The notes under the pieces were generated by a model that did no database searches, was not told where the DNA came from, and saw only the letters and a list, made by a program, of their open reading frames with translations. A stretch of 64,000 nucleotides of DNA. It comes from an uncultured Oscillospiraceae bacterium (lineage in GTDB: Bacteria > Bacillota > Clostridia > Oscillospirales > Oscillospiraceae). The stretch lies in NCBI GenBank assembly GCA_944385535.1, contig CALWXR010000003.1, positions 1 to 64,000 of the forward strand, written 5' to 3'. Shown here in pieces: positions 35,568 through 46,261 of this stretch (the first letter of the stretch is position 1; every line of letters starts with the position of its first letter). Position numbers and translations under genes: made by a program.

Positions 35568-36860
35568 ATGAGCAAGAAGATTTTCGCATTGTTTCTGGCG
35601 GTGGTTATGCTCCTGGGCATGCTGGCCGGCTGTGGGCAGGAAGCTTCCGGCAGCGATGCCACCCAGGTGCAGAGCGGCACGGAGAGCGGCGCGGACAGCC
35701 AGACGGATGCCGCTGCGGAGCCTCAGGCCGTCACCCTGAAGGTTTGGAGTCCCTCCGAGGACCAGAACCCGGAGCTTGGCGAGTGGCTGATTACCATGTG
35801 CAATCAGTTCAACGAGCTGCATCCGGAGTGGGACATCACGTTTGAGTATGGTGTGTGCACCGAGTCCGACGCCAAGAAGCTGGTTCCCCAGGATGTGGAC
35901 GCCGCGGCGGACGTGTTCCTGTACAGCTCCACCGGACTGGAGAACCTATGTCAGGCCAGCAGCCTGATGGAGTGGGGCGGCACGTATCTGGAGCATGTAT
36001 ACGCCAACTACCCCGAGGCGCTGGTAAACTGTCTGGTGTATGACGGCGGTCTGTACGGCATTCCCATGACCACCAATACATACTTTATGTACTATGATAA
36101 GAGCGTGTTTACCGAGGAAGATGTGAAGTCTCTGGACGTGATGCTGGAAAAGGGCAAGGTGGCGTATCCCCTGACGGACGGCTTCTACAACGCCGCGTTT
36201 TACATCGCCAATGGCTGCACCTTCTTTGGTGAGGACGGCACCGACCGGGAAGCCGGCATTCAGCTTGGCGGCAAGAAGGGCATCGCCGTGACCAATTGCC
36301 TGGTTGATCTGGTGAAGAATGAGAACTTTATCGTTGCCTCTCCTTCCGACGCCATTGCCATGATGCGGGAAGGAAACTGTGACGCCTATGTGTGCGGCAC
36401 CTGGCAGGCCGCTCAGACGGAGGAGATCCTGGGTGAAAATTACGGCGTAGCCATGCTTCCCACCGTGAAGATCGACGGCGTGGACACCCAGCTCAGACCC
36501 TTCACCTCCGCCAAAGCCGTGGGCGTGAAGTCTACCACCCAGTATCCTGAGGTTGCGCTGAATCTGGCTATGTACCTGGCGGGATACGAAGGCCAGAAGG
36601 CCCATTATGAGCTCAGAGGCTACGTGCCCTGTGAGAATCAGCTGATTACCGAAGTACAGGATGACCCGGTTTGCAGTGTGGACGCCCAGACCATCGAGCA
36701 GATCGCGCTTCCCCGCAGCTGCTTTACGGAGTTCGCCTATTTCTGGACCCCCGCTGAAAGCATGGGCCTGGAAATCCGGGACGGCGTTGTGACCCATGAA
36801 AACGCGGCGGAAAAGACGGAAGCCTTCAACGTCGCTGCCAACTCCTCCGGCATCGAATAA
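35568..36860 (+). CDS. Extracellular sugar-binding lipoprotein (ABC importer, MalE-like)
   Basis: A 430-residue solute-binding protein of family 1. The lipoprotein signal ends in LAGC (Cys about 23) and a low-complexity Ser/Gly/Ala linker follows. The mature part shows the two-lobe pattern (VTLKVWSPSEDQNPELGEW at the start, YGIPMTTNTYFMYYDK at the hinge). The start is the ATG at 35568 behind AAGGAGAG. It heads the operon with two MalF/MalG-type permeases. No ATPase is encoded nearby, so a shared MsmK-type ATPase elsewhere is expected. The exact sugar is unknown. Confidence 0.92.
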   Translation: MSKKIFALFLAVVMLLGMLAGCGQEASGSDATQVQSGTESGADSQTDAAAEPQAVTLKVWSPSEDQNPELGEWLITMCNQFNELHPEWDITFEYGVCTESDAKKLVPQDVDAAADVFLYSSTGLENLCQASSLMEWGGTYLEHVYANYPEALVNCLVYDGGLYGIPMTTNTYFMYYDKSVFTEEDVKSLDVMLEKGKVAYPLTDGFYNAAFYIANGCTFFGEDGTDREAGIQLGGKKGIAVTNCLVDLVKNENFIVASPSDAIAMMREGNCDAYVCGTWQAAQTEEILGENYGVAMLPTVKIDGVDTQLRPFTSAKAVGVKSTTQYPEVALNLAMYLAGYEGQKAHYELRGYVPCENQLITEVQDDPVCSVDAQTIEQIALPRSCFTEFAYFWTPAESMGLEIRDGVVTHENAAEKTEAFNVAANSSGIE

Positions 36861-36885
36861 TCCAACCGATTAAGGGGCGTCAGAT

Positions 36886-38253
36886 ATGTTTAAGAAAAAC
36901 AATGTGCCGCTGGATACGCAGATCACCGTATTGGCCGCCCTGAAAAACGGCTCAGCTATGGTCGCTCTGTCGGCGGTGATCTGGGGATGGGGCTGTCTGG
37001 TCAGAAAGCAATTCGCCAAGGCAGCGCTTTTCCTGGCGGCAGAGGCCGCGATCATTTACTACATGATTACCAGCGGCGTTGAAAGGCTGAGCAAGCTGAT
37101 CACCCTGGGAGACATGGAGCAGCAGAAAATATGGAACGAGGAAAAAAGCATCTTTGAGTATGTGGATGGAGATCGTTCCCTGACCATTCTGCTCTACGGT
37201 ATTGTGACCCTTGCCATCGTGATATGCGCCGTGCTTTTGATCCGCGCTTCCGTAAAATGCGCCTATCAGGCGGAGTGTTTGTACAAGCGGGGGAAAACCG
37301 TCCCCTCTTTCCGCAGGGAAGTGAGGGATCTGCTGGATCAGAAGCTGCACATCTCCCTGCTGGCATTGCCCATACTGGGCGTCCTGGTCTTTACCATTCT
37401 GCCCCTGCTGTTTATGACCAGCATGGCGTTCACCAACTACAGCGTGCTGGATAACAAGCTGGTGCTGTTCGACTGGGTCGGCTTGGATAATTTCAAGCGG
37501 ATGGTGGACTTAAACAGTTCCCTGGGTCAAACCTTCTGGTCGGTTCTGAGCTGGACGCTGGTGTGGGCCGTGGTGGCGACCTTTTCCAACTATATTCTGG
37601 GAATGCTTCTTGCCCTTCTTATCAACTGGAAAGAAGTCCGTTCCAAAAAGTTCTGGCGGTTTTGCTTCGTGCTGACGGTGGCGGTTCCCCACTTTGTTAC
37701 ATTGCTGATTATCCGCCAGATGCTTCAGCCCACCGGCGCAATCAATGTGCTGCTGCAAAACATGGGGCTGATCGATAGTCCGCTGCCCTTCTTTACGGAG
37801 ACCACCTGGTCCAGAGTAACGGTGATTCTGATTAATATCTGGGTCAGCGTGCCCTATGTGCTGCTGCAAATCACCGGGATCCTGCAAAACATCCCCCAGG
37901 AACTGTATGAATCCGCGAAGGTGGACGGAGCCGGACCTGTGGTGACCTTTTATAAAATCACCCTGCCCTACATGCTGTTTGTTACCACCCCCTACCTCAT
38001 TACGTCCTTCACCGGGAATATCAACAACTTCAATACGATCTTCCTGACGTCCGAAGGCTTGCCCCGGGCGGTGGAGTCTACGGCGGGCAGCACGGATCTG
38101 CTGATTACCTGGCTGTATAAGCTGACTATCGACAATCAGTATTACGATGTGGGCGCGGTAATCGGCATTATGACCTTCGTGACCTTGAGCGTCGTTTCGC
38201 TCCTGACGTTCCGCTACAGCGGCTCCTATAAGAACGAGGAGGCATTCAGATGA
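36886..38253 (+). CDS. Sugar ABC transporter permease, MalF-like
   Basis: A 455-residue inner-membrane permease. The N-terminal part has two or three extra membrane segments before the conserved core, as in MalF. The EAA coupling motif region reads YESAKVDGAGPVVTFYKITL (near residue 343). It pairs with the MalG-like product, overlapping it by four bases (ATGA at 38250-38253). Substrate is probably an oligosaccharide, judged from similarity to the maltodextrin class, but the specificity is not readable. AAGGGG precedes the ATG. Confidence 0.92.
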   Translation: MFKKNNVPLDTQITVLAALKNGSAMVALSAVIWGWGCLVRKQFAKAALFLAAEAAIIYYMITSGVERLSKLITLGDMEQQKIWNEEKSIFEYVDGDRSLTILLYGIVTLAIVICAVLLIRASVKCAYQAECLYKRGKTVPSFRREVRDLLDQKLHISLLALPILGVLVFTILPLLFMTSMAFTNYSVLDNKLVLFDWVGLDNFKRMVDLNSSLGQTFWSVLSWTLVWAVVATFSNYILGMLLALLINWKEVRSKKFWRFCFVLTVAVPHFVTLLIIRQMLQPTGAINVLLQNMGLIDSPLPFFTETTWSRVTVILINIWVSVPYVLLQITGILQNIPQELYESAKVDGAGPVVTFYKITLPYMLFVTTPYLITSFTGNINNFNTIFLTSEGLPRAVESTAGSTDLLITWLYKLTIDNQYYDVGAVIGIMTFVTLSVVSLLTFRYSGSYKNEEAFR

Positions 38254-39125
38254 ACAACAAAGCGAAGCAACCCCCAAAGCCGCTGCGTAAGCGGGTCGCC
38301 GTTTGGCTTGCCCACGGATTGCTGGCTGTGCTGGCTTTCATTTGGCTGATTCCCATTTTCTGGGTTGTGCTCACCAGCTTCCGGGGAACCCAGGGATCCT
38401 ACAGCTCCACATTTTTCCCCACGGTCTATTCCCTGCGGAATTATGTAAAGCTGTTTACGGATTTTTCTGTGTTCAATTTCTCCCAGATGCTGTTGAACAC
38501 GGTTATAATCGCGGTTGCCAACTGCCTGCTGTCCACCTTCTTTGTGGTATCGGTGGCCTATACCCTGTCCCGGCTCCGGTTTCGTTCCAGAAAGAGGCTG
38601 ATGAGCATCGCGATGATCATCAACCTGTTTCCCGGATTCATGTCCATGATCGCAAACTACTATATTTTCAAAATGCTGGGCTGGACCAACGGCCCCATGC
38701 TCCGGGTGGCCATGATTGCCGTGTATGCCGGCGGCGCGGGCGTGGGATACCACATCGCCAAGGGCTTCTTTGATACCATTCCCATCGCCTTGGATGAAGC
38801 GGCCATGCTGGACGGCGCTACCAGGTGGCAGGTGCTCCGGCACATCATCATGCCGCTGAGCAAGCCCATCATCGTCTACACCCTGCTGACCTCCTTTGCC
38901 GGTCCTTTCAAGGACTTCATGCTGGCCAAGGTGCTGTGCGGCCCCAACAAGGACTACTACACCGTGGCGGTGGGCATGTACCAGATGCTGGAGCAGGAGT
39001 ATATCGACCAGTGGTTCTGCGCCTTCGCGGCGGCCGCGGTGATCATCTCCATTCCCATCGCCGCGTTGTTCCTGGCGACCCAGAAGTATTACTCCGTAGG
39101 CGTAAGCGGCGCGGTCAAGGGATAA
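38250..39125 (+). CDS. Sugar ABC transporter permease, MalG-like
   Basis: A 291-residue permease with six membrane segments. The EAA loop is DEAAMLDGATRWQVLRHIIM (near residue 181), with the conserved Gly that contacts the ATPase. The C-terminus ends FLATQKYYSVGVSGAVKG, typical of MalG-class subunits. Third and last gene of the importer operon, coupled to the MalF-like gene. Confidence 0.92.
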   Translation: MNNKAKQPPKPLRKRVAVWLAHGLLAVLAFIWLIPIFWVVLTSFRGTQGSYSSTFFPTVYSLRNYVKLFTDFSVFNFSQMLLNTVIIAVANCLLSTFFVVSVAYTLSRLRFRSRKRLMSIAMIINLFPGFMSMIANYYIFKMLGWTNGPMLRVAMIAVYAGGAGVGYHIAKGFFDTIPIALDEAAMLDGATRWQVLRHIIMPLSKPIIVYTLLTSFAGPFKDFMLAKVLCGPNKDYYTVAVGMYQMLEQEYIDQWFCAFAAAAVIISIPIAALFLATQKYYSVGVSGAVKG

Positions 39126-39237
39126 AGCGTTTCAAACAATGTAAGGAATCTTCCAAGAAATCCTCTGAAGCTGAGCCGAATTTTTAAGCGTGAGATCTTC
39201 CCGGTTTCGTTATGGATTTCTTAAGATTCTTCCGGAA

Positions 39238-39275
39238 AAATGGCCTTCGCGGCAACGCGGAGGCCATTTGTTTTC
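39238..39275 (+). terminator. Terminator of the sugar importer operon
   Basis: AAATGGCCTTCGCG pairs with CGCGGAGGCCATTT across a GCAA tetraloop, followed by GTTTTC. About 20-base imperfect inverted arms at 39144-39163 and 39214-39233 lie upstream and could form an outer structure. Nothing else is seen in the 39126-39357 gap. Confidence 0.85.
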
Positions 39276-39357
39276 GCTAAAATCCGAGAAAACACGCCTA
39301 CAGAATTTCTCCGTCTTTTGATCTGCGGGCCGGGCCGGAGGTTCCTTAAAATTGGAA

Positions 39358-39387
39358 TTGAATTTTACAATTTGCCATGGTATACTA
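39358..39387 (+). promoter_or_regulatory. Promoter of plsC-degV
   Basis: TTGGAA, 18 bases, TATACT; the leader to the ATG at 39421 would be about 28 bases. Confidence 0.65.
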
Positions 39388-39420
39388 ACCTCGTTATTAC
39401 ATCAAGCGAGGGAGAAGCCA

Positions 39421-40131
39421 ATGAACCGTATCGCAACCATGGTGCTGAAAAACCTGTGGATCGTGCCGGGAGCTTGGATCAAGCTGTGCCGCTATGCCAA
39501 GCACACCGAGGAATATCCGGAGGAGGAAAAATACCGCCACATCCAGTACATCCTGAAGCGGGCGGTCAAGGGAGGCAATGTTGATCTGCGGGTTTACGGC
39601 ACAGAGAATATCCCCAAGGAAAACGGCTTTATGCTCTATGCCAACCACCAGGGGATGTTTGACGTGCTGGCCATCGCGGTCACCTGCGATAATCCTCTGG
39701 GCGCGGTACTGAAAAAGGAACTGTACAACATTCCCTTCCTTCACCAGATCGCCCTGTGCACCAAGTCCTTTGCCATGGATCGGGAGGATGTGCGCCAATC
39801 GCTCACCGTGATCCAGAACGTGATCAAGGAGGTCAAGGGCGGCAGGAATTACCTCATCTTCCCGGAGGGCACCCGGAGTAAGGTGGGCAATGAAATGGGC
39901 GAGTTCCACTCCGGCAGCTTCCGCTGCGCCACCAAGAGCAAGTGCCCTGTGGTGCCTGTGGCTCTGATCGACTGCTTTAAGGTGCTGGATCAGAAGGGGA
40001 GCAAGCCCCTTACCGTTCAGATCCACTATCTGCCTGCCATTTCTTATGAGGAATACAAGGATATGAGCACTGTGGAACTGGCAAACTATGTGAAAAGCAA
40101 GATTGCCGCAACTATCCAAGCAAACGTTTGA
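39421..40131 (+). CDS. 1-acyl-sn-glycerol-3-phosphate acyltransferase (PlsC family)
   Basis: A 236-residue membrane-associated acyltransferase that acylates lysophosphatidic acid in phospholipid synthesis. The catalytic HX4D motif is NHQGMFD (near residue 76), and the substrate-binding block is FPEGTRSK (near 149). The ATG at 39421 is preferred because an earlier frame start at 39352 lies within the promoter; the ribosome site is GAGGGAG. Followed after 13 bases by a DegV-family gene, which fits, because DegV/FakB proteins bind fatty acids that feed such acyltransferases. Confidence 0.9.
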   Translation: MNRIATMVLKNLWIVPGAWIKLCRYAKHTEEYPEEEKYRHIQYILKRAVKGGNVDLRVYGTENIPKENGFMLYANHQGMFDVLAIAVTCDNPLGAVLKKELYNIPFLHQIALCTKSFAMDREDVRQSLTVIQNVIKEVKGGRNYLIFPEGTRSKVGNEMGEFHSGSFRCATKSKCPVVPVALIDCFKVLDQKGSKPLTVQIHYLPAISYEEYKDMSTVELANYVKSKIAATIQANV

Positions 40132-40144
40132 AAGGAGACAACGC

Positions 40145-40987
40145 GTGGTCAGAATTATCACCGACTCCGCTGCGGACATGGAGCCCTGGGAATACGAAAA
40201 GTGGAACGTTACCTGCATCCCTCTGAAGGTGATGTTTGGTGAGGAAGAGTACCAGGAAAACGTGAATTTGAGCAAGGAGCAGTTTTACCGGAAGCTGGAG
40301 AGCACGGAGGAATTCCCCAAAACGGCCCAGCCTGCCCTGACAGAATTGGCGAAGGTGTTCCAGGACGCGGTTCAGGCAGGAGATCAGGCGATTTATATCA
40401 CCCTGGCCGCTGCGCTCAGCGGAACCTGTCAAAGCGCCATGATGGCCAAGGAGGCGGTGGGAGCGGACGACAGCTTCGTGGTGGACAGCCGCAACGCTAC
40501 CGGCGGCCAGCGGCTGCTGGTGGAGCATGCGGCAAAGCTGCGGGATGAAGGAAAGTCCGCGCCGGAGATCGTGGCGGAACTGGAAGTGCTTCGGGACAGG
40601 ATCGTGCTGTATGCCTGCATCGACACCCTGGAATATCTGTACCGGGGCGGCCGGATCAACCATACGGTGTACAAGCTGGGCACCCTGGCCCAGGTCAAGC
40701 CCATTATCCGGGTAGCGCCCGATGGAGGCATCGAGGTTCCGGCCAAGGCCATGGGAATGCGCAAAGGTATGGAGCAGCTGCGCAAGCGGCCGGAGCAGCA
40801 GAAGCCGGATAAGAAATTTCCCATATATGTCATGTACACCCACGTGCGTACCAACGGAGAGGCCCTGGCCCAGAAGCTCCGGGAAGCGGGCTATGATGTG
40901 CCGGAAGAGCGGATTATCAACGTAGGCGCCGCCATCGGCAGCCACATCGGCGCCAACGCCTGCGGTCTGGTATACGTAGAAGAATAA
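40145..40987 (+). CDS. DegV-family fatty-acid-binding protein (FakB-like)
   Basis: A 280-residue cytoplasmic lipid-binding protein. The opening VRIITDSAAD, the TAQPAL motif near residue 61 and the DTLEYLYRGGRI block near residue 161 are DegV hallmarks; FakB members present fatty acids to the kinase FakA. It starts with GTG at 40145, 7 bases after AAGGAG. An in-frame ATG at 40103 lies inside plsC and is not needed. Next to plsC, it probably supplies acyl groups for phospholipid synthesis. Confidence 0.92.
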   Translation: MVRIITDSAADMEPWEYEKWNVTCIPLKVMFGEEEYQENVNLSKEQFYRKLESTEEFPKTAQPALTELAKVFQDAVQAGDQAIYITLAAALSGTCQSAMMAKEAVGADDSFVVDSRNATGGQRLLVEHAAKLRDEGKSAPEIVAELEVLRDRIVLYACIDTLEYLYRGGRINHTVYKLGTLAQVKPIIRVAPDGGIEVPAKAMGMRKGMEQLRKRPEQQKPDKKFPIYVMYTHVRTNGEALAQKLREAGYDVPEERIINVGAAIGSHIGANACGLVYVEE

Positions 40988-41017
40988 TGTGTCGTTCCCT
41001 TGAAATACGATCCCACT

Positions 41018-41044
41018 GCCCCGCGCGAACAGTGCGGGGCTTTT
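41018..41044 (+). terminator. Terminator of plsC-degV
   Basis: GCCCCGCGC pairs with GTGCGGGGC (one G-U pair) over a GAACA-type loop, followed by TTTT. Confidence 0.85.
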
Positions 41045-41090
41045 GCCGTCTGGGGGGAGATAATTTAAGCAAACTTTAATGTTTGTGAGG

Positions 41091-41119
41091 TTGATTCTTA
41101 CGGGCGAAACACATATAAT
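41091..41119 (+). promoter_or_regulatory. Promoter of the MacAB-like exporter operon
   Basis: TTGATT, 17 bases, TATAAT, about 45 bases before the first adaptor gene. Confidence 0.75.
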
Positions 41120-41164
41120 GTAAGTTACAAAAAGATACAATTGTGACAAATGGAGGACGAAGCT

Positions 41165-42355
41165 ATGAATGTGAAAAAATGGCTGACCTGGGCACTGATC
41201 CTGTGTCTGACCTTCTGCTGCGCCGGGTGCGGCAGCGATGAGGGAGCGGTGTACGTTCAGTCCGTGGCGGATCTGGCGAACCTGGGCGGAATTGCCCCCG
41301 GCGACCGGTTTGCCGGCCTGGTGGTTTCCGAAAACGTGACCGAGATTCAGAAGGATTCGGAAAAGACTATTAAAGAGGTGCTGGTAAAAGCGGGAGACAA
41401 TGTGGAGGAAGGCCAGGCCCTGTTCTCCTACGATACCGACGAATTGCAGCTGACCCTGGACAAGCAGCGGCTGGAACTGGAGCAGCTGAAGCTGAGCATC
41501 GAGAATTACAACCAGCAGATCAAGGATCTGGAAGCGGATCGGAACCGGGTAGGCACCGCGGACAAGCTCCAATATACCATTGAGATCCAGTCCATCCAGG
41601 TGGATCTGAAAGAGGCGGAACTGAACGTTAAGACCAAGGAGACGGAAGTAGCCAACTCTGAGACGCTGCTGGCCAATGCCACGGTGGTTTCTCCGGTCAA
41701 GGGCCGGGTGCAGTCCATCAATGAGAATGGTACGGACAATTACGGAAACCCCCTGCCTTACATCTCCATCCAGCAGGCAGGCTCCTACCGGATCAAGGGC
41801 ACCTTAAGCGAATTGCAGCGGGGAGGCATTGTGGAAGGCACCCGGATGAAAATCCTCGCCCGCACCGGCGGGGAAACCACCTGGTCCGGAACCGTTACCC
41901 TGGTGGACTATGAGAATCCCAGCCAGGGCAGCGAAAACGACCGGTATTACGGCAGTACCGCTGACGAAATGACTTCCTCCAGCAAGTACCCCTTCTATGT
42001 AGAACTGGACAGCTCCGAGGGCCTGATCCTGGGGCAGCATGTATACCTGGAAGTGGAAGCGGAGGAAGGCGAACCCGCCGGCCCTGCCATCAGCGCTACA
42101 TTCTTCTGCTATGAAGAGGACGGCTCTGCCTACGTGTGGGCGGAGAAGCGGGGCAAGCTGGAAAAGCGGACTGTGATCCTGGGCGAGTACAACCCCATGA
42201 TGGATACATATGAGATCCTGGAAGGGCTGACGGAAGAGGACTACATTGCCTTCCCGGATCCCGAGCTTTGCCAGGAGGGCGCTCCCACCACCCGGGAGGA
42301 AACCAAGGAGGCGTCCCAGGAGGAAGCGGCTCCTGAGGAAAGCGGGGTGGCGTAA
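41165..42355 (+). CDS. Membrane-fusion/adaptor lipoprotein of an ABC exporter (first adaptor)
   Basis: A 396-residue HlyD/MacA-like adaptor. The lipoprotein signal ends in CAGC (Cys near 21). It has a split biotinyl-lipoyl domain (VLVKAGDNVEEGQALFSYD, then TVVSPVKGRVQSIN) flanking a coiled-coil hairpin of about 95 residues, then a beta-barrel and membrane-proximal domain. The tail is Glu-rich. The ATG at 41165 is 7-8 bases after GGAGGA; an earlier ATG at 41150 precedes that site. First of four genes: adaptor, ATPase, second adaptor, MacB-like permease. Confidence 0.88.
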   Translation: MNVKKWLTWALILCLTFCCAGCGSDEGAVYVQSVADLANLGGIAPGDRFAGLVVSENVTEIQKDSEKTIKEVLVKAGDNVEEGQALFSYDTDELQLTLDKQRLELEQLKLSIENYNQQIKDLEADRNRVGTADKLQYTIEIQSIQVDLKEAELNVKTKETEVANSETLLANATVVSPVKGRVQSINENGTDNYGNPLPYISIQQAGSYRIKGTLSELQRGGIVEGTRMKILARTGGETTWSGTVTLVDYENPSQGSENDRYYGSTADEMTSSSKYPFYVELDSSEGLILGQHVYLEVEAEEGEPAGPAISATFFCYEEDGSAYVWAEKRGKLEKRTVILGEYNPMMDTYEILEGLTEEDYIAFPDPELCQEGAPTTREETKEASQEEAAPEESGVA

Positions 42356-43069
42356 GTGGCCATTGTAGAGCTGACCAATATCTGCAAGGACTATCAGCAG
42401 GGCAAGGAGCCGGTGCGGGTGCTGAAGAATGTGAACCTGACGGTGGAAAAGGGAGAGTACCTTGCCATTATGGGCCCCTCCGGTTCCGGCAAGACCACCC
42501 TGATGAATATTATCGGCTGTCTGGATGTGCCTACCTCCGGCAGCTATACCCTGGACGGCCAGGATTTGCGGGACCTGGACGACGACGCCATGGCGGATGT
42601 GCGCAATAAGCATCTGGGCTTTGTGTTCCAGAGCTTCCACCTGATGCCCCGGCTCAACGCCCTGGACAATGTGGCCTTGCCTCTTCTTTACGGCGGCGTT
42701 TCTTTGAAGGAGCGCCGGGAACGGGCGGCGGAAGCCCTGAAGGCTGTGGGGCTGGAGGACCGGATGGACTTCTTTCCCAACCAGCTTTCCGGCGGTCAGT
42801 GCCAGCGGGTTGCCATTGCCCGGGCCATGGTGGGAAAGCCGGATCTGCTGCTGGCTGACGAGCCCACCGGCGCGTTGGATACCAAGGCGGGCAACCAGAT
42901 CATGGACATCTTCCGCCAGCTCAGCAACGAGGGGATGACCATCATTATGATCACCCACGAGCCGGGCATTGCCGCCTGCGCCGATAAGACCTATCACATT
43001 CTGGACGGAGAACTGCGGACAGATGGAAATCTTGTAAAGATGGGAGGCGGTGAAGATGAAGAAGATTAA
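42356..43069 (+). CDS. ABC transporter ATPase, MacB/LolD type
   Basis: A 237-residue ATPase. Walker A GPSGSGKTT (near 40), signature LSGGQCQRVAIARAM (near 143), Walker B LLLADEPTGALD (near 163) and the H-loop ITHEPG are present; one residue (QCQR for QQQR) is a mild variant. It uses a GTG start immediately after the TAA of the first adaptor gene, and its 3' end overlaps the second adaptor gene by 14 bases. This clade energises exporters by mechanotransmission rather than carrying substrate through a channel. Confidence 0.92.
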   Translation: MAIVELTNICKDYQQGKEPVRVLKNVNLTVEKGEYLAIMGPSGSGKTTLMNIIGCLDVPTSGSYTLDGQDLRDLDDDAMADVRNKHLGFVFQSFHLMPRLNALDNVALPLLYGGVSLKERRERAAEALKAVGLEDRMDFFPNQLSGGQCQRVAIARAMVGKPDLLLADEPTGALDTKAGNQIMDIFRQLSNEGMTIIMITHEPGIAACADKTYHILDGELRTDGNLVKMGGGEDEED

Positions 43070-44888
43070 ATTGGCAAAAAAGAAAAAGATCATCCTTGCC
43101 GTTACCTCCCTGGTACTGGTAATCGCCATAGGTGTTGGAATTTTTGTGGGCGTCCGTCAGAGCAATAAGGAGCCCATCAAGGTATTTCCCTTTGAACAGG
43201 TGGGTATGACGGAATACTGGGGAGATTCCCAGGAAAGCTACGGCCCCGTGACCACTGATAAGATCCAGACGGTTTTCCTGTCCACCACCCAGACTGTCAC
43301 GGAGATCAAGGTAGCCCAGGGAGATATGGTAAAAAAAGGCGACATACTTATGACCTTTGACACAACCCTGGACGACCTGGCTTTGGAGCGCAAGCGGCTG
43401 GCTGTAGAAAAGCTGAAGCTGCAGCTGGAGGACGCGGAAAAGGAATTGCGGCAGATCAAGGCCATGAAGCCTATGGTGATCCCCACCTATCCGGAAACGG
43501 ATGTGGATGAGGACACGGATTACGGCATGGCCCTGACAGATCCTTACCAGGTTTCTAAAAATCAGGCGTATGACGGCAGCTCCCAGGAAAAGTCCCTGAT
43601 CTGCTGGCTGAACAGCGGCACCTCTGTGGATGCCAGCTTGCTGGAAGCGCTGCGGCAGGTAGCTTCCTCCTACCAGAATGCCAATGTGGAGCCGGAACCC
43701 TCGGAGCCTTCGGAACCTTCTGAACCTTCTGAACCTTCTGAACCTTCTGAACCTTCTGAGCCTTCTGAGCCTTCTGAGCCTTCTGAGCCTTCGGAACCCT
43801 CAGCGCCTTTGGAGCCTTCTGAGCCTTCTGAGCCCTCGAAGCCTGCAGAACAGGACAATACAGAGAGCCAGAGCGCGCAGCAGCCACCTTCCAGCGCCTC
43901 TGCCTCCTCGGAGCAGCCCGATGATCCGGAGCCTATTGAAGTGACCAACTACTATGTGATCTTCAAGATCACCGATGGAAATATGTCCCTGGGAAGCAGA
44001 ACCCTGTGGCAGGGCTTCCATGTTTCCGGAACCATCTCCGGCGGCTTCCGGTTCCAGTTCTTCAACGCCAACGCCATTCCGGATCATACCCTGATCCAGT
44101 CTGACGATGAGTACGATACCCAGATGCCTGAGATCGACTTCGGCAGCGGCTACACCGCCGCCCAGATCGCCCAGATGCGCAGCGAGCAGGAGAAGAAAAT
44201 CAAGGAACTGGAATTCGAGATCAAGATGGCGGAAGCGGACTATAAGATCATGCAGACGGAGGTCAGCGACGGCAATGTCTATGCGGACATTGACGGCAAG
44301 GTGGTCTCCCTGCTGACGGAAGAAGAGGCCAAGCAGACCCAGCAGCCGATTATGAAGGTCTCCGGCGGCGGCGGCTTCTACATCAGCTGCAGCATCAGCG
44401 AACTGGAGAAGGAAAAGATGGTCATCGGCCAGGAAGTCACCGTCAACGACTGGAATACAGGCATGGTCTACACCGGAACGGTGGAGTCCATGGGCGACTT
44501 CCCCAGCGCGGATGGCTACTGGAACGGCATGGGCAACCCCAATACCACCTACTACCCCTTTACCGTATTCGTGGATGAAACCGCCGATCTTCAGGCCGGA
44601 CAGTATGCCAGCGTGACCTATTCCGCCGGAACAAGCGAAAACGGCATCTACCTGCAAAATCCCTTCCTGCGCACCGAGAAGGGCCAGAGCTTTGTGTATC
44701 TGCTTGGTGAAAACGGCAAGCTGGAGAAGCGCTATGTGACCACCGGCAAATCTCTCTGGGGCAGCTATACCGAGATCCTCAGCGGCCTGACTGCGGAAGA
44801 TATGGTCGCCTTCCCCTACGGCAAGGAAGTGAAAGAGGGCGCGGCGGCGGTAGACGGCGATGTTTCCGAGCTATATGAAAACTACTAA
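43056..44888 (+). CDS. Adaptor protein with an EPS-repeat insert in its hairpin (second adaptor)
   Basis: A 610-residue HlyD/MacA-like protein, much longer than the first adaptor. A Lys-rich start is followed by a membrane segment (near 14-33), the first lipoyl half (TEIKVAQGDMVKKGDILMTF) and the first coiled arm (near 105-140). Then come an insert with about fifteen EPS tripeptides (near 213-265) and an extra 85-residue domain (VTNYYVIFKITDG...). The second arm (near 367-403), second lipoyl half (GNVYADIDGKVVSLL) and barrel follow. ATG at 43056 is 8 bases after GGGAGG; a GTG at 43050 is too close. Confidence 0.82.
   Translation: MKKIKLAKKKKIILAVTSLVLVIAIGVGIFVGVRQSNKEPIKVFPFEQVGMTEYWGDSQESYGPVTTDKIQTVFLSTTQTVTEIKVAQGDMVKKGDILMTFDTTLDDLALERKRLAVEKLKLQLEDAEKELRQIKAMKPMVIPTYPETDVDEDTDYGMALTDPYQVSKNQAYDGSSQEKSLICWLNSGTSVDASLLEALRQVASSYQNANVEPEPSEPSEPSEPSEPSEPSEPSEPSEPSEPSEPSEPSAPLEPSEPSEPSKPAEQDNTESQSAQQPPSSASASSEQPDDPEPIEVTNYYVIFKITDGNMSLGSRTLWQGFHVSGTISGGFRFQFFNANAIPDHTLIQSDDEYDTQMPEIDFGSGYTAAQIAQMRSEQEKKIKELEFEIKMAEADYKIMQTEVSDGNVYADIDGKVVSLLTEEEAKQTQQPIMKVSGGGGFYISCSISELEKEKMVIGQEVTVNDWNTGMVYTGTVESMGDFPSADGYWNGMGNPNTTYYPFTVFVDETADLQAGQYASVTYSAGTSENGIYLQNPFLRTEKGQSFVYLLGENGKLEKRYVTTGKSLWGSYTEILSGLTAEDMVAFPYGKEVKEGAAAVDGDVSELYENY
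43690..43840 (+). repeat. 9-bp tandem repeat encoding EPS
   Basis: Units of GAACCTTCT or GAGCCTTCT, about twelve in a row and then three more after an APL break. Because the unit is 9 bp, gain or loss of copies keeps the frame and changes only linker length. Confidence 0.9.
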
Positions 44889-44900
44889 GGAGGGCATTCC

Positions 44901-46157
<1,257 letters not shown>

Positions 46158-46174
46158 TCCATCCATAAAAACGC

Positions 46175-46204
46175 GCCCTGCACTTGAAAAAGTGCAGGGC
46201 GTTT
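46175..46204 (+). terminator. Terminator of the MacAB-like operon
   Basis: GCCCTGCACTT and AAGTGCAGGGC make a perfect 11-bp stem with a tight loop, then GTTTATAAT. Confidence 0.85.
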
Positions 46205-46261
46205 ATAATACTTCCAAAGCGGGGGGCCAAGGGAGCGGGGCGGTTGCTCAGCAGATAAAGT

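Noticed and set aside
36886..39125. Complete ABC importer including an ATPase
   Set aside because: Only two permeases and a binding protein are present; no Walker A motif lies in the locus.
43670..43948. Minus-strand frame of repeated EGS
   Set aside because: It is only the reverse reading of the EPS-coding tandem repeat.
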